Of a stretch of DNA of 25,363 bases, positions 1 through 7,351 are shown piece by piece. This DNA comes from T3Sed10-241 sp036796255 (GTDB lineage Bacteria; Bacteroidota; Bacteroidia; Flavobacteriales_D; Cryomorphaceae): the NCBI GenBank assembly GCA_036796255.1, contig DAIRDH010000045.1:1-25363 (forward strand), in the 5' to 3' direction. Made by a program: the position numbers and the translations under genes. Position 1 is the first letter of the stretch; every line of letters starts with the position of its first letter. The notes beneath the pieces were generated by a model. That model was not told the origin of the DNA. It ran no database searches and saw only the letters and a list, made by a program, of their open reading frames with translations.

Positions 1-220
1 CAAGCACGAAATGATACGATTTGATACGTTTTGATTTGATCTTGATACGAATAGCCATGCAACCCAGAGATGCCTTCTCCTTTTGATTAGGGAATAGTTG
101 CTTTCTCTTTAACATGAAATCAAAGGCAATACTTTTAAATATCATGATATTCTAAAGCGTCACTTTAGATTATCATCATTTTTTTGGTGCTTTGACCCCC
201 GTCTTTCGGAGATATGTGCT
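1..220. other. Non-coding stretch downstream of the first ATPase, with short repeats and palindromes
   Basis: I see no gene here. Positions 12-50 hold GATACG at 13, 23 and 44 plus a degenerate GATTTG at 33, giving roughly 10-bp spacing. The same TTTGATAC core makes up the palindrome array on the other side of the ATPase gene (1440-1641). A 14-bp perfect palindrome (AATATCATGATATT) lies at 138-151. A 7-bp stem (TCTAAAG/CTTTAGA, 5-nt loop) lies at 151-169. The stem could help end transcription of the minus-strand ATPase gene, but it has no clear T-tract. Confidence 0.5.
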
Positions 221-1429
221 TCAGCTTAAAAGTAAAGCCCGTGCCGGAACCAGCTTAATTGTTTTGTTATTGCTTTGATAGATGTCCGATTGATTGAAAG
301 TGATGATCGTGCCTTTTTCGAGCCCGAAAAACTCAAGGGCCTCGGTCAATCCATCTATTTCGCGCTGCAGGTTGTCTTCATTCACTTCATGACACACCTG
401 TATGGCTTCCATTATTTTTCCATTTTCAAATACTACAAAATCGCATTCCTTTTTTTCATGGAAATAGAAGAGCTCCTTTCCTTGCCTGCGGTAATGGAGA
501 AATACCATGTTTTCTAAACGGCGGCCCAGGTCTTCGGTGAATGTAGCCGAGTTGTGCGTAAATAGACCGAGGTCAATGGCATATACCTTTTTTGGGTTGC
601 GTATTTGCGACTGTATAGAATAGCTGAATTTCGGTAAAAACTGCAAAAGATAGGTATTCTCGAGATGGGAGAAATATTCCAACATCGTGCTGACTGCCTT
701 GATGTTGAAAAGCGAGGTCAATTTGGTTGCGGAAACGGGTTTTCCAATATTGCTGAGGAGGTACACCGCCAACCCGCGCAGAGAGGTAACATCCCGAATG
801 CCATACCTTGCGGCTATATCGCGAAGTAGAATATCATTGAGGAGTTGCTGCAAAATGGTGGGGTCTTTCAATCTCAAGAAATCGGGAAAACCGCCTTCAA
901 GGAGATAGGCCTCCATGGCTTGAAGGCTGTCCTTCCTTTTTTGAAATCGCAAGGCTTCTGCGTATGAAAACGGAAATAGCTCAGTACTTAAATGTCTGCC
1001 AGTTAATTTTGCGCCGAGCTCTGCGCTCAAGAGACTGGCATTGCTGCCTGTGACAACCACCTTGAATCCTTCGTCCAATTTTTGCCTTACGTACCATTCC
1101 CAGCCCTGAAGCATTTGTATTTCATCGAAGAAGAGATTGTTGATCTCTCCTTTGCTCAGGATTTCGTCCAGGCGTCTGAAATCGTCTTTTTCAAAGCCTG
1201 ATAAGCGCGGGTCTTCAAAATTTACAAAGAGGGTTTTGCCCGAAACTTTCGGTAGCAGTTGACGCAACAATGTACTTTTACCACACCGACGGATGCCAGT
1301 GATGATGCGTGCAAATCCATCAATTAAAGGCATATCCGCTAGTTTGTCACGCTGTGTGCTATCGTCAGCTTTGATCCAAAAACTATTCTGACTCTCAATT
1401 ACTTCAGCTAAATATCCTTGGGTGATCAT
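221..1429 (-). CDS. ATP-binding protein of the AAA_14/DUF4143 family (first copy)
   Basis: A 402-residue ATPase with an N-terminal AAA_14 P-loop domain and a C-terminal DUF4143 domain, a family abundant in Bacteroidota whose cellular role is unknown. Visible motifs are Walker A GIRRCGKST (residues 45-53), Walker B LFFDEIQ (about 99-105) and a sensor-like VTGSN. The C-terminal part carries the nuclease-like ECDFVVFENGK segment usual in DUF4143 proteins. The reading frame is open up to 1480, but the extra 17 residues are encoded by the palindromic repeats, so I chose the Met at 1429. That start lies 17 nt after a -7 element (TAGTTTTG, 1447-1454). The gene stands alone. A second, diverged family member lies at 20368-21537. 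The palindrome array directly upstream suggests regulation by a DNA-binding protein, possibly autoregulation; that is inference. Confidence 0.88.
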   Translation of the reverse strand: MITQGYLAEVIESQNSFWIKADDSTQRDKLADMPLIDGFARIITGIRRCGKSTLLRQLLPKVSGKTLFVNFEDPRLSGFEKDDFRRLDEILSKGEINNLFFDEIQMLQGWEWYVRQKLDEGFKVVVTGSNASLLSAELGAKLTGRHLSTELFPFSYAEALRFQKRKDSLQAMEAYLLEGGFPDFLRLKDPTILQQLLNDILLRDIAARYGIRDVTSLRGLAVYLLSNIGKPVSATKLTSLFNIKAVSTMLEYFSHLENTYLLQFLPKFSYSIQSQIRNPKKVYAIDLGLFTHNSATFTEDLGRRLENMVFLHYRRQGKELFYFHEKKECDFVVFENGKIMEAIQVCHEVNEDNLQREIDGLTEALEFFGLEKGTIITFNQSDIYQSNNKTIKLVPARALLLS

Positions 1430-1446
1430 GCGGATTTTGTTTGATA

Positions 1447-1454
1447 CAAAACTA
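1447..1454 (-). promoter_or_regulatory. -7 promoter element of the first ATPase
   Basis: Minus-strand TAGTTTTG matches the Bacteroidota TAnnTTTG consensus. It lies between the degenerate first repeat unit (half-site at 1440) and the first full palindrome (1463), so a protein bound to the array would compete with polymerase. Confidence 0.5.
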
Positions 1455-1500
1455 CAACATTGTTTGATACTATCAAACAATGTTGTTTGATACTATCAAA

Positions 1501-1600
1501 NNNNNNNNNNNNNNNNNNNNNNNNNNNNNNNNNNNNNNNNNNNNNNNNNNNNNNNNNNNNNNNNNNNNNNNNNNNNNNNNNNNNNNNNNNNNNNNNNNNN
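1501..1600. other. Assembly gap (100 N) inside the palindrome array
   Basis: Exactly 100 N. The sequence on both sides is the same repeat (41 bp identical). Unlike the other two gaps, the shared flank is shorter than 55 bp, so this may be a true gap with unknown repeat copy number. Confidence 0.95.
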
Positions 1601-1709
1601 TTGTTTGATACTATCAAACAATGTTGTTTGATACTATCAAATGAAATGGATAATTGATGGAGTCATTTCACCTTCAAACGATCCGATATCAACTATAATT
1701 ACCTAAAAA

Positions 1710-1759
1710 CGGTCAATGAACTGACCGAATTTACATTAAAACGGTCAGTGGACTGACTG
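1710..1759. promoter_or_regulatory. Two tandem palindromes, candidate operator of the DUF6624 gene
   Basis: CGGTCAATGAACTGACCG (1710-1727) has perfect 6-bp arms. CGGTCAGTGGACTGACTG (1742-1759) is a near copy with longer arms and one wobble. Start-to-start spacing is 32 bp, about three helical turns, and both copies are preceded by AAAA and followed by GAATT. They lie about 100 nt before the start codon at 1858. This geometry suits cooperative binding of a dimeric regulator; the regulator is unknown. Confidence 0.5.
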
Positions 1760-1857
1760 AATTAACGTAATTCTGGTTGATCACTGCTCCCTTCATTGGG
1801 CAGGCTTTTTCCAAGTCGCAATTAAAGCCGTCATTAAAATTTCACTACCTTCCTCTC

Positions 1858-2757
1858 ATGAAGTGGAGCGTTCATTTGACTTTGGGTCTGTTCATTGGAT
1901 GTATGACTTCTGTATTGGTCACTTCTGGTCAGCGACCTGCGCCGCCGGTGGATACTGCTGAGGTGCGCCTTGCCATACATGTCATCAAAACAGGCATACC
2001 CCACGGGCCCCTCGCCAGCTACGAGGTGCATCGCTTGGCTGCATATCATGCCTTACTCGGCGAGGCCGATTCCGCTTTCAAGTTTTTGAATACCCCTGTG
2101 GAGCACAGTGACGAGATGCTCGAGGTATTTCAGGATCAGCGCTTCGACAACATCCGTGAGCATGCACATTGGGACCATACCATGCAAGGAATCCTTGAGC
2201 GTTGGCAGGCACAAACCCCTGAAGGAAATATCGATTACCTCCTTGCCATCAAAGAAATATTCTACAAAGACCAAGTGCTGAGAGCTGAACTTGAGGAAAT
2301 AGCAATAACTGAGGGTAGGGATTCTGAAGCATTTCGGAAGCAGGCACAGGCTGCCTATGTTCAGGATTCATTAAACCTTTGGCGACTTGATGCCTTGATC
2401 GATCAATACGGCTGGCCGACTGTGGCTGCCGTGGGAGCTGGGCAAGTCAGTGATGTGGTCACCGCACTGCTACACGCAGCGCTTTCGCTGAAACTCAAGT
2501 ATGCACAAGAAGTGGAACAGGCCGCAGCGCTCGGTGAAATCCCCAAAGTACTGTTGTGTTATTACCGCGACAAGATATCCATTGAGCAGAATGGAGCCCA
2601 AGACTACGGCACGCAGGTATACTGGGATAAGGAGTCGGGCGAAATACGCCTTTTTCCCATTGAGGATGCCCATGACGTGGACAGGAGAAGGTCGGAAATG
2701 GGATTGGACTCTCTGCATCACTATGTGAACCGCATGCAGGAAAGTTATTCCCATTAG
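1858..2757 (+). CDS. Exported DUF6624 domain protein
   Basis: A 299-residue protein of unknown function. Starting at the Met of 1858, the first ~25 residues form a signal peptide-like segment (MKWSVHLTLGLFIGCMTSVL), so it is probably exported. The frame is open further upstream (to 1777), but those residues look non-coding. The C-terminal half carries features I recognise from DUF6624: LDALIDQYGWPTVAAVG, a run of Ala/Leu helices, the YGTQ motif, PIEDAHDVDRRR and GLDSLHHYV. The N-terminal half (AYHALLGEADSAFKFLN) resembles a single TPR-like helix pair. No enzymatic activity is known for this family. The gene stands alone behind two palindromes (1710-1759) and is followed by a 33-bp palindrome before tadA. 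Confidence 0.8.
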   Translation: MKWSVHLTLGLFIGCMTSVLVTSGQRPAPPVDTAEVRLAIHVIKTGIPHGPLASYEVHRLAAYHALLGEADSAFKFLNTPVEHSDEMLEVFQDQRFDNIREHAHWDHTMQGILERWQAQTPEGNIDYLLAIKEIFYKDQVLRAELEEIAITEGRDSEAFRKQAQAAYVQDSLNLWRLDALIDQYGWPTVAAVGAGQVSDVVTALLHAALSLKLKYAQEVEQAAALGEIPKVLLCYYRDKISIEQNGAQDYGTQVYWDKESGEIRLFPIEDAHDVDRRRSEMGLDSLHHYVNRMQESYSH

Positions 2758-2799
2758 CACCTTGTTGTTTCCGAGGAATGATTTCAGAGATTCTTCCGG

Positions 2800-2846
2800 T
2801 ACATTTGAAAACAGTGAAAATTCGGAATTCAATTCCGAATTTTCAC
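2800..2846 (+). promoter_or_regulatory. -7-like box followed by a 33-bp perfect palindrome upstream of tadA
   Basis: TACATTTG at 2800-2807 matches TAnnTTTG. A perfect inverted repeat with 15-bp arms and a 3-nt centre (TCA) follows at 2814-2846; the left arm is GTGAAAATTCGGAAT. It starts where transcription from the box would begin. It could be an operator, or a terminator for the upstream gene, although no T-run follows it. Confidence 0.5.
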
Positions 2847-2886
2847 CTATAATGCTTCCAATAATTTCAATAACCCCCGCAATCAG

Positions 2887-2894
2887 TACATTTG
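2887..2894 (+). promoter_or_regulatory. -7 element next to the tadA start
   Basis: TACATTTG matches the Bacteroidota consensus and ends 6 nt before the ATG at 2901, so this promoter would give a leaderless or nearly leaderless tadA mRNA. Confidence 0.5.
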
Positions 2895-2900
2895 CCTCCC

Positions 2901-3359
2901 ATGGATATGCTCGACCTTCAAAGCGACGAATTCTATATGAAGCAGGCCTTGCAGGAGGCGAAGCAAGCTTACAAGGCTGAGGAAGTGCCTGTGGGTGCCG
3001 TGGTGGTATGCAAAGGGCGCGTGATAGCCCGCGGGCACAACTACACAGAGCGGCTCAATGATGTGACTGCACATGCTGAAATGCAGGCAGTGACGGCTGC
3101 TGCCAATTTTCTTGGCGGGAAGTACCTGAACCAATGCACCCTTTACGTGACCCTCGAGCCCTGCATGATGTGCGCCGGTGCGCTGCATTGGGCACAATTG
3201 GGAAAGTTGATCTTTGGCGCTTTCGACATTAAAAAGGGTTTTAGCCTTTGGGACAAACCCTTACTGCATCCCAAAACGGAGTGGAGCGGTGGCTTGCTTC
3301 AGGATGAATCGGCGGAGTTGCTGCGAAGTTTTTTTGCCGAAAGGCGCAAAGACCGGTAG
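2901..3359 (+). CDS. tadA: tRNA adenosine(34) deaminase TadA
   Basis: A 152-residue zinc deaminase that converts A34 to inosine at the tRNA wobble position (tRNA-Arg ACG in bacteria). The zinc/catalytic motifs are present: HAE (H58, E60, catalytic Glu) and PCMMC (C88, C91), with the usual VPVGAVVV strand before them. Length is typical for bacterial TadA. I chose the ATG at 2901; the frame is open a few codons upstream only through a TTG inside the -7 element. The gene is monocistronic, with the next gene about 100 nt away behind its own promoter. Confidence 0.95.
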   Translation: MDMLDLQSDEFYMKQALQEAKQAYKAEEVPVGAVVVCKGRVIARGHNYTERLNDVTAHAEMQAVTAAANFLGGKYLNQCTLYVTLEPCMMCAGALHWAQLGKLIFGAFDIKKGFSLWDKPLLHPKTEWSGGLLQDESAELLRSFFAERRKDR

Positions 3360-3420
3360 CTCATAGCTCTCGTCTATCAATAGAGTGCGGGTATCAATGA
3401 ACAAGCTCGCATTTGGATTG

Positions 3421-3428
3421 TATCTTTG
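3421..3428 (+). promoter_or_regulatory. -7 promoter element of the bacilliredoxin gene
   Basis: TATCTTTG is a perfect TAnnTTTG match, 34 nt before the ATG at 3463. Confidence 0.6.
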
Positions 3429-3462
3429 CAACTCGAAAATTGTAAATCAAAAACTTTAAAAT

Positions 3463-3876
3463 ATGTATCCAGCAGAATTGGTTGCCCCTATGAAAGAAGA
3501 TTTGGTATTGGCCGGCTTTACACAGCTGCAATCGCCTGATGATGTTGACAATGTGCTTTCTGCAAAAGAAGGTACCACCCTCGTGGTTGTGAACTCCGTA
3601 TGCGGATGTGCAGCCGGTGCGGCCCGCCCAGGTGTGAAGTTGTCATTGCAAGGCGGCAAGAAGCCCGACCGACTCACTACCGTATTTGCCGGGGTGGATG
3701 GCGATGCCACCAGCCGCGCGCGTCAGTACTTTTTGCCTTACCCACCCTCTTCTCCAAGCATCGCGCTGTTTAAAGATGGCAAACTCGTTCATTTTATTGA
3801 GCGCCACCACATCGAAGGACGACCTGCACAGATGATCGCCGAGAATTTGAAAATGGCATTCGAAGAGTACTGTTAA
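3463..3876 (+). CDS. BrxA/BrxB-type bacilliredoxin (YphP/YqiW family)
   Basis: A 137-residue thioredoxin-fold protein of the BrxA/BrxB family (formerly DUF1094). Characterised members in Bacillus remove bacillithiol from oxidised cysteines; Bacteroidota members probably act in thiol redox repair. The family signature is VVNSVCGCAAGAARPG, with the CGC active site at C47-C49, followed by VFAGVDGD and the cis-Pro-like PYPPSSPS segment. Length equals the family norm. The next gene is also a thioredoxin-fold protein, 62 nt downstream, so the two may form a redox-related pair. Substrate here is inferred from the family only. Confidence 0.9.
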   Translation: MYPAELVAPMKEDLVLAGFTQLQSPDDVDNVLSAKEGTTLVVVNSVCGCAAGAARPGVKLSLQGGKKPDRLTTVFAGVDGDATSRARQYFLPYPPSSPSIALFKDGKLVHFIERHHIEGRPAQMIAENLKMAFEEYC

Positions 3877-3938
3877 TTCTTAATTGGCATCCAGCTTTTG
3901 TGTGCTGTAATCTTTGAACCAAATTAAACCAAGCGATT

Positions 3939-4658
3939 ATGAAAATGAGTGTAGTGAAATTTTTTAGTGTAGTGGCCGCTTCAGTGGTGATGACCTCATG
4001 CAGCCAGCCCAGCGCTGAAAATGTAGAAACAGCAGAAAGTGCTGAGAACAAGACAGAGGATGCCTCTTTACTGGCTGAAAATGAAGAGAAAGATGGTATT
4101 CTTGAAATTGGTGCGAGCCTCCCGATGTCAGATGCGAAGATGATGGATGTGAATGGCAGCGAGCACGCCATTGTCGATTTGGCCAAAGAAAATGGTGTGT
4201 TGGTGATTTTCAGCTGCAATACTTGTCCTTTCGTAATCGGCAACGGCACAAAAACCGATGGCTGGGAAGGCAGATACGCCGCCATTCACGACTATGCCGC
4301 TGAAGCAAATATTGGCATGGCATTGATCAACCCCAATGAAGCCAAGCGCTCGGAGGGCGATGGCATGGACGACATGAAGAAGCGCTATGCAGACCAAAAA
4401 CTGAAAGGAGCTTACCTTCTCGACCAGAACCATCAACTGGCCGATGCCTTTGGTGCCCTCACCACACCCCACGTATTTCTCTTTGACGCCGATATGAAGC
4501 TCATTTACCGTGGAGCCATCGACGACAATGTAGACCGCGCTGCGGAGGTGAAAGTGCCTTACCTTATGAATGCCATTGATGCCCACGTGGCTGGTGAAAC
4601 CATCGAGCCAAACAGCACACGACAGCTGGGTTGCAGCATCAAAAGGGTGAAAGCCTAA
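3939..4658 (+). CDS. Redoxin-family lipoprotein (thioredoxin fold)
   Basis: A 239-residue thioredoxin/AhpC-TSA-like protein. The N-terminus is a lipoprotein signal with lipobox VMTSC (Cys21), so it should be anchored to a membrane on the periplasmic side. An acidic linker (about 22-55) precedes the redoxin domain. The domain carries CNTC (C93, C96) followed by PFV, and a cis-Pro segment TTPHVFLFD. The C-terminal TRQLGCSIKR is common in this subgroup. A weak promoter-like AATCTTTG lies at 3909-3916. A hairpin terminator follows at 4695. It probably acts as a periplasmic thiol oxidoreductase; the partner is unknown. Confidence 0.85.
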   Translation: MKMSVVKFFSVVAASVVMTSCSQPSAENVETAESAENKTEDASLLAENEEKDGILEIGASLPMSDAKMMDVNGSEHAIVDLAKENGVLVIFSCNTCPFVIGNGTKTDGWEGRYAAIHDYAAEANIGMALINPNEAKRSEGDGMDDMKKRYADQKLKGAYLLDQNHQLADAFGALTTPHVFLFDADMKLIYRGAIDDNVDRAAEVKVPYLMNAIDAHVAGETIEPNSTRQLGCSIKRVKA

Positions 4659-4694
4659 ACTCAAATTCCGCTGATTGATCAGCAAATTGAAATG

Positions 4695-4722
4695 AACCCG
4701 TCGGTTAATCCGGCGGGTTTTT
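4695..4722 (+). terminator. Rho-independent terminator of the redoxin gene
   Basis: AACCCGTCGG (4695-4704), loop TTAAT, then CCGGCGGGTT (4710-4719): a 10-bp stem with one G-U pair, followed by a T-run. The T-run merges with the purD -7 element, so terminator and promoter are fused end to end. Confidence 0.8.
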
Positions 4723-4729
4723 ACTTTTG
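4722..4729 (+). promoter_or_regulatory. -7 promoter element of purD
   Basis: TACTTTTG matches TAnnTTTG and ends 4 nt before the purD ATG (4734), predicting a leaderless or nearly leaderless transcript. Confidence 0.55.
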
Positions 4730-4733
4730 TGGC

Positions 4734-6005
4734 ATGAACATTCTAATACTTGGCTCCGGTGGACGTGAGCACGCACTCGCCTGGAAAATTGCACAAAGCC
4801 CTTTATGTCAAAAGGTTTATATTGCTCCGGGCAATGCTGGAACTGCTTTCGTGGGTGAAAACATCCAAATTGATCCTAGCGATTTCGAAGCCGTTGCGAA
4901 GGTTTTGATTGACCGCGACATCGCACTTCTCCTTGTGGGGCCCGAAGCACCTCTGGTGGAAGGCATCCGCGATTATTTTGAGGCTAAGCCGGAGTTTGCG
5001 CATTTGCGCATTATTGGCCCCGGCCGTCTGGGCGCACAAATGGAGGGTAGCAAAGATTTTGCGAAAGCCTTTATGAGCCGACACGGCATTCCCACTGCGC
5101 GCTACGGCACCTTCACCAAAGACCGTCTGGAGGAGGCCAAAGCCTTTCTTGAAACCTTCACCCCTCCCTACGTGCTCAAAGCCGATGGATTGGCCGCGGG
5201 CAAAGGAGTCGTGATACCACACACCATCGAAGAGGCGCGCAAAGAGCTCGACGAGATGCTCGGTGAGGCCAAGTTTGGTGAAGCTTCCGCAAAAGTGGTG
5301 ATTGAGGAATTCCTCAGCGGCATCGAGCTGTCTGTATTTGCCTTGAGCGATGGAAAAAATTATGTGCTCCTGCCCGAAGCCAAAGACTACAAGCGCATAG
5401 GTGAGGGCGATACCGGCCTCAACACTGGAGGCATGGGAGCGGTGAGTCCGGTGCCATTTGCCGATAAGGCATTTATGCAAATGGTGAAGGAACAGGTGGT
5501 GGAGCCTACCATTAAGGGCCTGGCGAAAGATGGCATCCCCTATGTGGGGTTTGTGTTTTTCGGATTGATCAAGGTAAATGGCGATCCCTACGTGATTGAG
5601 TACAATGCGCGCATGGGCGATCCCGAAACCGAAGTTGTGATGCCCCGAATCGCCTCTGACTTTTTAGAACTTCTAATTGCCGCTGCCGATGGCAAGCTGG
5701 ATGAAGCAAGCGTGGAATTTGATTCACGTGTGGCTGCCACAGTGATGCTGGTTTCGGGCGGATATCCCGGTGCTTATGCAAAAGGCAAAATAATCACGGG
5801 ATTAGAGAAGGTGAAGGAGGCCATTTGTTTTCACGCAGGCACGAGTCTGCACGGCAGTGAAGTGCGCACAGCGGGAGGTAGGGTGATTGCAGTAAGCGCT
5901 TACGGAGCGGATATGAAAGGGGCCTTAGAGACGGCCTACGAACAGGCGCGACATGTTCAATTTGAAGACATGTACTTCAGGAAAGATATCGGGAATGACC
6001 TGTAG
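4734..6005 (+). CDS. purD: Phosphoribosylamine--glycine ligase (GAR synthetase)
   Basis: A 423-residue ATP-grasp enzyme that joins 5-phosphoribosylamine to glycine, the second step of purine synthesis. The protein starts MNILILGSGGREHALAWK, the typical PurD N-domain loop. Other PurD signatures are GPEAPLVEGI, the ATP-grasp lid VLKADGLAAGKGVV, LNTGGMGAVSP and EYNARMGDPE. Length is normal. I chose the ATG at 4734 because it begins the conserved strand; an upstream in-frame ATG (4692) lies inside the terminator of the previous gene. purQ, for a later step of the same pathway, lies 1.3 kb downstream with its own promoter. Confidence 0.97.
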   Translation: MNILILGSGGREHALAWKIAQSPLCQKVYIAPGNAGTAFVGENIQIDPSDFEAVAKVLIDRDIALLLVGPEAPLVEGIRDYFEAKPEFAHLRIIGPGRLGAQMEGSKDFAKAFMSRHGIPTARYGTFTKDRLEEAKAFLETFTPPYVLKADGLAAGKGVVIPHTIEEARKELDEMLGEAKFGEASAKVVIEEFLSGIELSVFALSDGKNYVLLPEAKDYKRIGEGDTGLNTGGMGAVSPVPFADKAFMQMVKEQVVEPTIKGLAKDGIPYVGFVFFGLIKVNGDPYVIEYNARMGDPETEVVMPRIASDFLELLIAAADGKLDEASVEFDSRVAATVMLVSGGYPGAYAKGKIITGLEKVKEAICFHAGTSLHGSEVRTAGGRVIAVSAYGADMKGALETAYEQARHVQFEDMYFRKDIGNDL

Positions 6006-6012
6006 GTCACCT

Positions 6013-6210
6013 TTATTTCAAGCCGCCTTGCTGCTCAGCTTTCTTGTTGAATTTCTGCTGTTGAAACATCCAGAACGCCAAGCCGAAAGCAATGATGACA
6101 ATGAAAATGGTGTTGGGATTCAACAATCCGGGAAGCTCTCCAAGTGGCTCAAGAAGTGTACGAAAAGTCCACAAAATCAAAGCGGCGATAGGTTCTACGA
6201 TGTATTGCAT
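6013..6210 (-). CDS. Small membrane protein, probable DUF6341 family
   Basis: A 65-residue protein with an amphipathic N-terminal part (EPIAALILWTFRTLLEP), one clear membrane segment (about residues 34-49, TIFIVIIAFGLAFWMF) and a charged tail QQQKFNKKAEQ. It resembles the small DUF6341 proteins of Flavobacteriia, which I remember as neighbours of purD and DUF6427; the order here fits. Function is unknown. It converges on purD (7 nt between stops) and diverges from the next gene. Its -7 element (TATTTTTG) is at 6228-6235. The coding case rests on membrane-protein character, promoter and context. Confidence 0.7.
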   Translation of the reverse strand: MQYIVEPIAALILWTFRTLLEPLGELPGLLNPNTIFIVIIAFGLAFWMFQQQKFNKKAEQQGGLK

Positions 6211-6227
6211 GGCGTTTATTTACGCTG

Positions 6228-6270
6228 CAAAAATAGCTATAAAATCAACATCCCAAAAGCCCTAACTTAG
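6228..6270. promoter_or_regulatory. Divergent promoter region between the two small-membrane-protein genes
   Basis: Minus-strand TATTTTTG at 6228-6235 serves the gene starting at 6210. Plus-strand TAACTTAG at 6263-6270, a weaker match, ends 5 nt before the ATG at 6276. Both are read from a 65-nt spacer. Confidence 0.45.
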
Positions 6271-6275
6271 CCGCC

Positions 6276-7277
6276 ATGTTGCGTAGCATTTTTGGTTCCA
6301 ACCAGCCTGTGGTTTTACTGGCCCTGCTGCCTTTAGGGCTTTTGGTGGCGGTGTTGTCCTACTTTTATGGTTCACCGACGCCTGCGCAGCTGGCAGGGCC
6401 GGCATACGACCTGCTTTTCGCGCCAGTCAATCAATGGCCAGTGCTATCACTTCTGCTCGGTATCCTTGTTGTTATGGGTGGAGCACTTTTGTTGAATGGT
6501 ATATTCAATGAGCACGAATTCGGGCAAAAGACCAATTACCTGCCCGCCTTTGTCTATTTCGTTTTTGGGATATCATCCTTGCAGTGGGTTTATTTTAATC
6601 CGGTGTTGCTCGCCAACGTGTTTCTGCTGCTCTCTCTACGGCGTCTGTTTCGCATTTACCGCATCAGCAATGCCACAGGCATGCTCTATGATGCCGGGGT
6701 TTACAGCGTGATGGCGATTTTGGTATATCCGCCAGTAATTTTTTGCATTCCCTTCCTATGGGTGGGAATGACGCGCCTGCGCTCGGCCACATTTCGGGAA
6801 TGGCTGGTGCCAGCGGCAGGGCTTGCAACGCCGACACTTTATGTAGTGACGGCATATTGGTGGCATGGTACTATCCCGGGCATGGAAGAATTCATGGATT
6901 TTCAAAGCCGTTTCACCTTTGGCATTGACTCGGGCATTAATAGGGCCAACTGGTTTATTATATTTCTGGTAGCCAGCCTGGTGCCGACCGTGCTTGGCTT
7001 GGGTGTATTTGTTGGTGGCATGGCGAGCTCCACCGTGCACCGCAAGAACACCAAGCGCGCTTTTCTTTGGTTTTGCTTTTTCCAATTGTTGGCCTTCCTG
7101 TACACCGGTTGGCTGGCCGCTCCCGACGTAGGGAGCCTGGCCTTGCTTGCGGTTCCGATAGCCGTATTTGCCTCGCGCTTCTTCGCCCTGGAGCGAAGGG
7201 CTATTTTGGTCAATGCTGTATTTTATGTGTGGCTCGCCCTTGCTGTGGTCCGCATATTGCACAGCGGCGTATTGTGA
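6276..7277 (+). CDS. Polytopic membrane protein, probable DUF6427 family
   Basis: A 333-residue integral membrane protein with about 9-10 hydrophobic segments spread over its length (for example residues 13-29, 53-75, 84-102, 139-160, 225-245, 265-285 and 310-330). The central part, with FNPVLLANVFLLLSLRRLF, LYDAGVYSVMAILVYPPVIFC (split by short loops) and FREWLVPAAGLATPTLY, matches what I know of DUF6427. That is a Flavobacteriia family of unknown function found beside purD and a DUF6341 gene. No catalytic motif is visible. The start follows a weak -7 box by 5 nt. A role in transport or envelope biology is possible but unsupported. Confidence 0.75.
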   Translation: MLRSIFGSNQPVVLLALLPLGLLVAVLSYFYGSPTPAQLAGPAYDLLFAPVNQWPVLSLLLGILVVMGGALLLNGIFNEHEFGQKTNYLPAFVYFVFGISSLQWVYFNPVLLANVFLLLSLRRLFRIYRISNATGMLYDAGVYSVMAILVYPPVIFCIPFLWVGMTRLRSATFREWLVPAAGLATPTLYVVTAYWWHGTIPGMEEFMDFQSRFTFGIDSGINRANWFIIFLVASLVPTVLGLGVFVGGMASSTVHRKNTKRAFLWFCFFQLLAFLYTGWLAAPDVGSLALLAVPIAVFASRFFALERRAILVNAVFYVWLALAVVRILHSGVL

Positions 7278-7318
7278 TTTCCTTTGCTAAGTGAGGTATT
7301 CCTCAAAGGGAAAAATGG

Positions 7319-7326
7319 TACCTTTG
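7319..7326 (+). promoter_or_regulatory. -7 promoter element of purQ
   Basis: TACCTTTG is a perfect TAnnTTTG match, 25 nt before the ATG at 7352. Confidence 0.6.
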
Positions 7327-7351
7327 AGGCCTATCATAAACCACCTGATTC

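Larger units (their letters stand above)
1440..1641. repeat. Tandem palindrome array, 23-bp period, interrupted by an assembly gap
   Basis: The palindrome TTTGATACTATCAAA (perfect except the centre base) occurs at 1463-1477, 1486-1500, 1604-1618 and 1627-1641. Each is separated by an 8-bp spacer, mostly CAATGTTG, giving a 23-bp period. A degenerate unit keeping only the left half (TTTGATAC) starts at 1440 in the same phase. The spacer between 1440 and 1463 is the reverse complement of the others (CAACATTG). The flanks of the N run share 41 bp, so copy number is unresolved and may exceed four. The array occupies the promoter region of the ATPase at 221-1429. Confidence 0.9.

Noticed and set aside
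1440..1641. Possible CRISPR array (regularly spaced short repeats)
   Set aside because: Spacers are 8 bp and nearly identical, repeats are only 15 bp, and no cas genes are present; this is an operator-like array.
1426..1657. Open frames across the first N run, including an N-terminal extension of the ATPase reading into the repeats
   Set aside because: They consist of repeat sequence and unknown bases; the extension is explained by the palindromes lacking stops in that frame.
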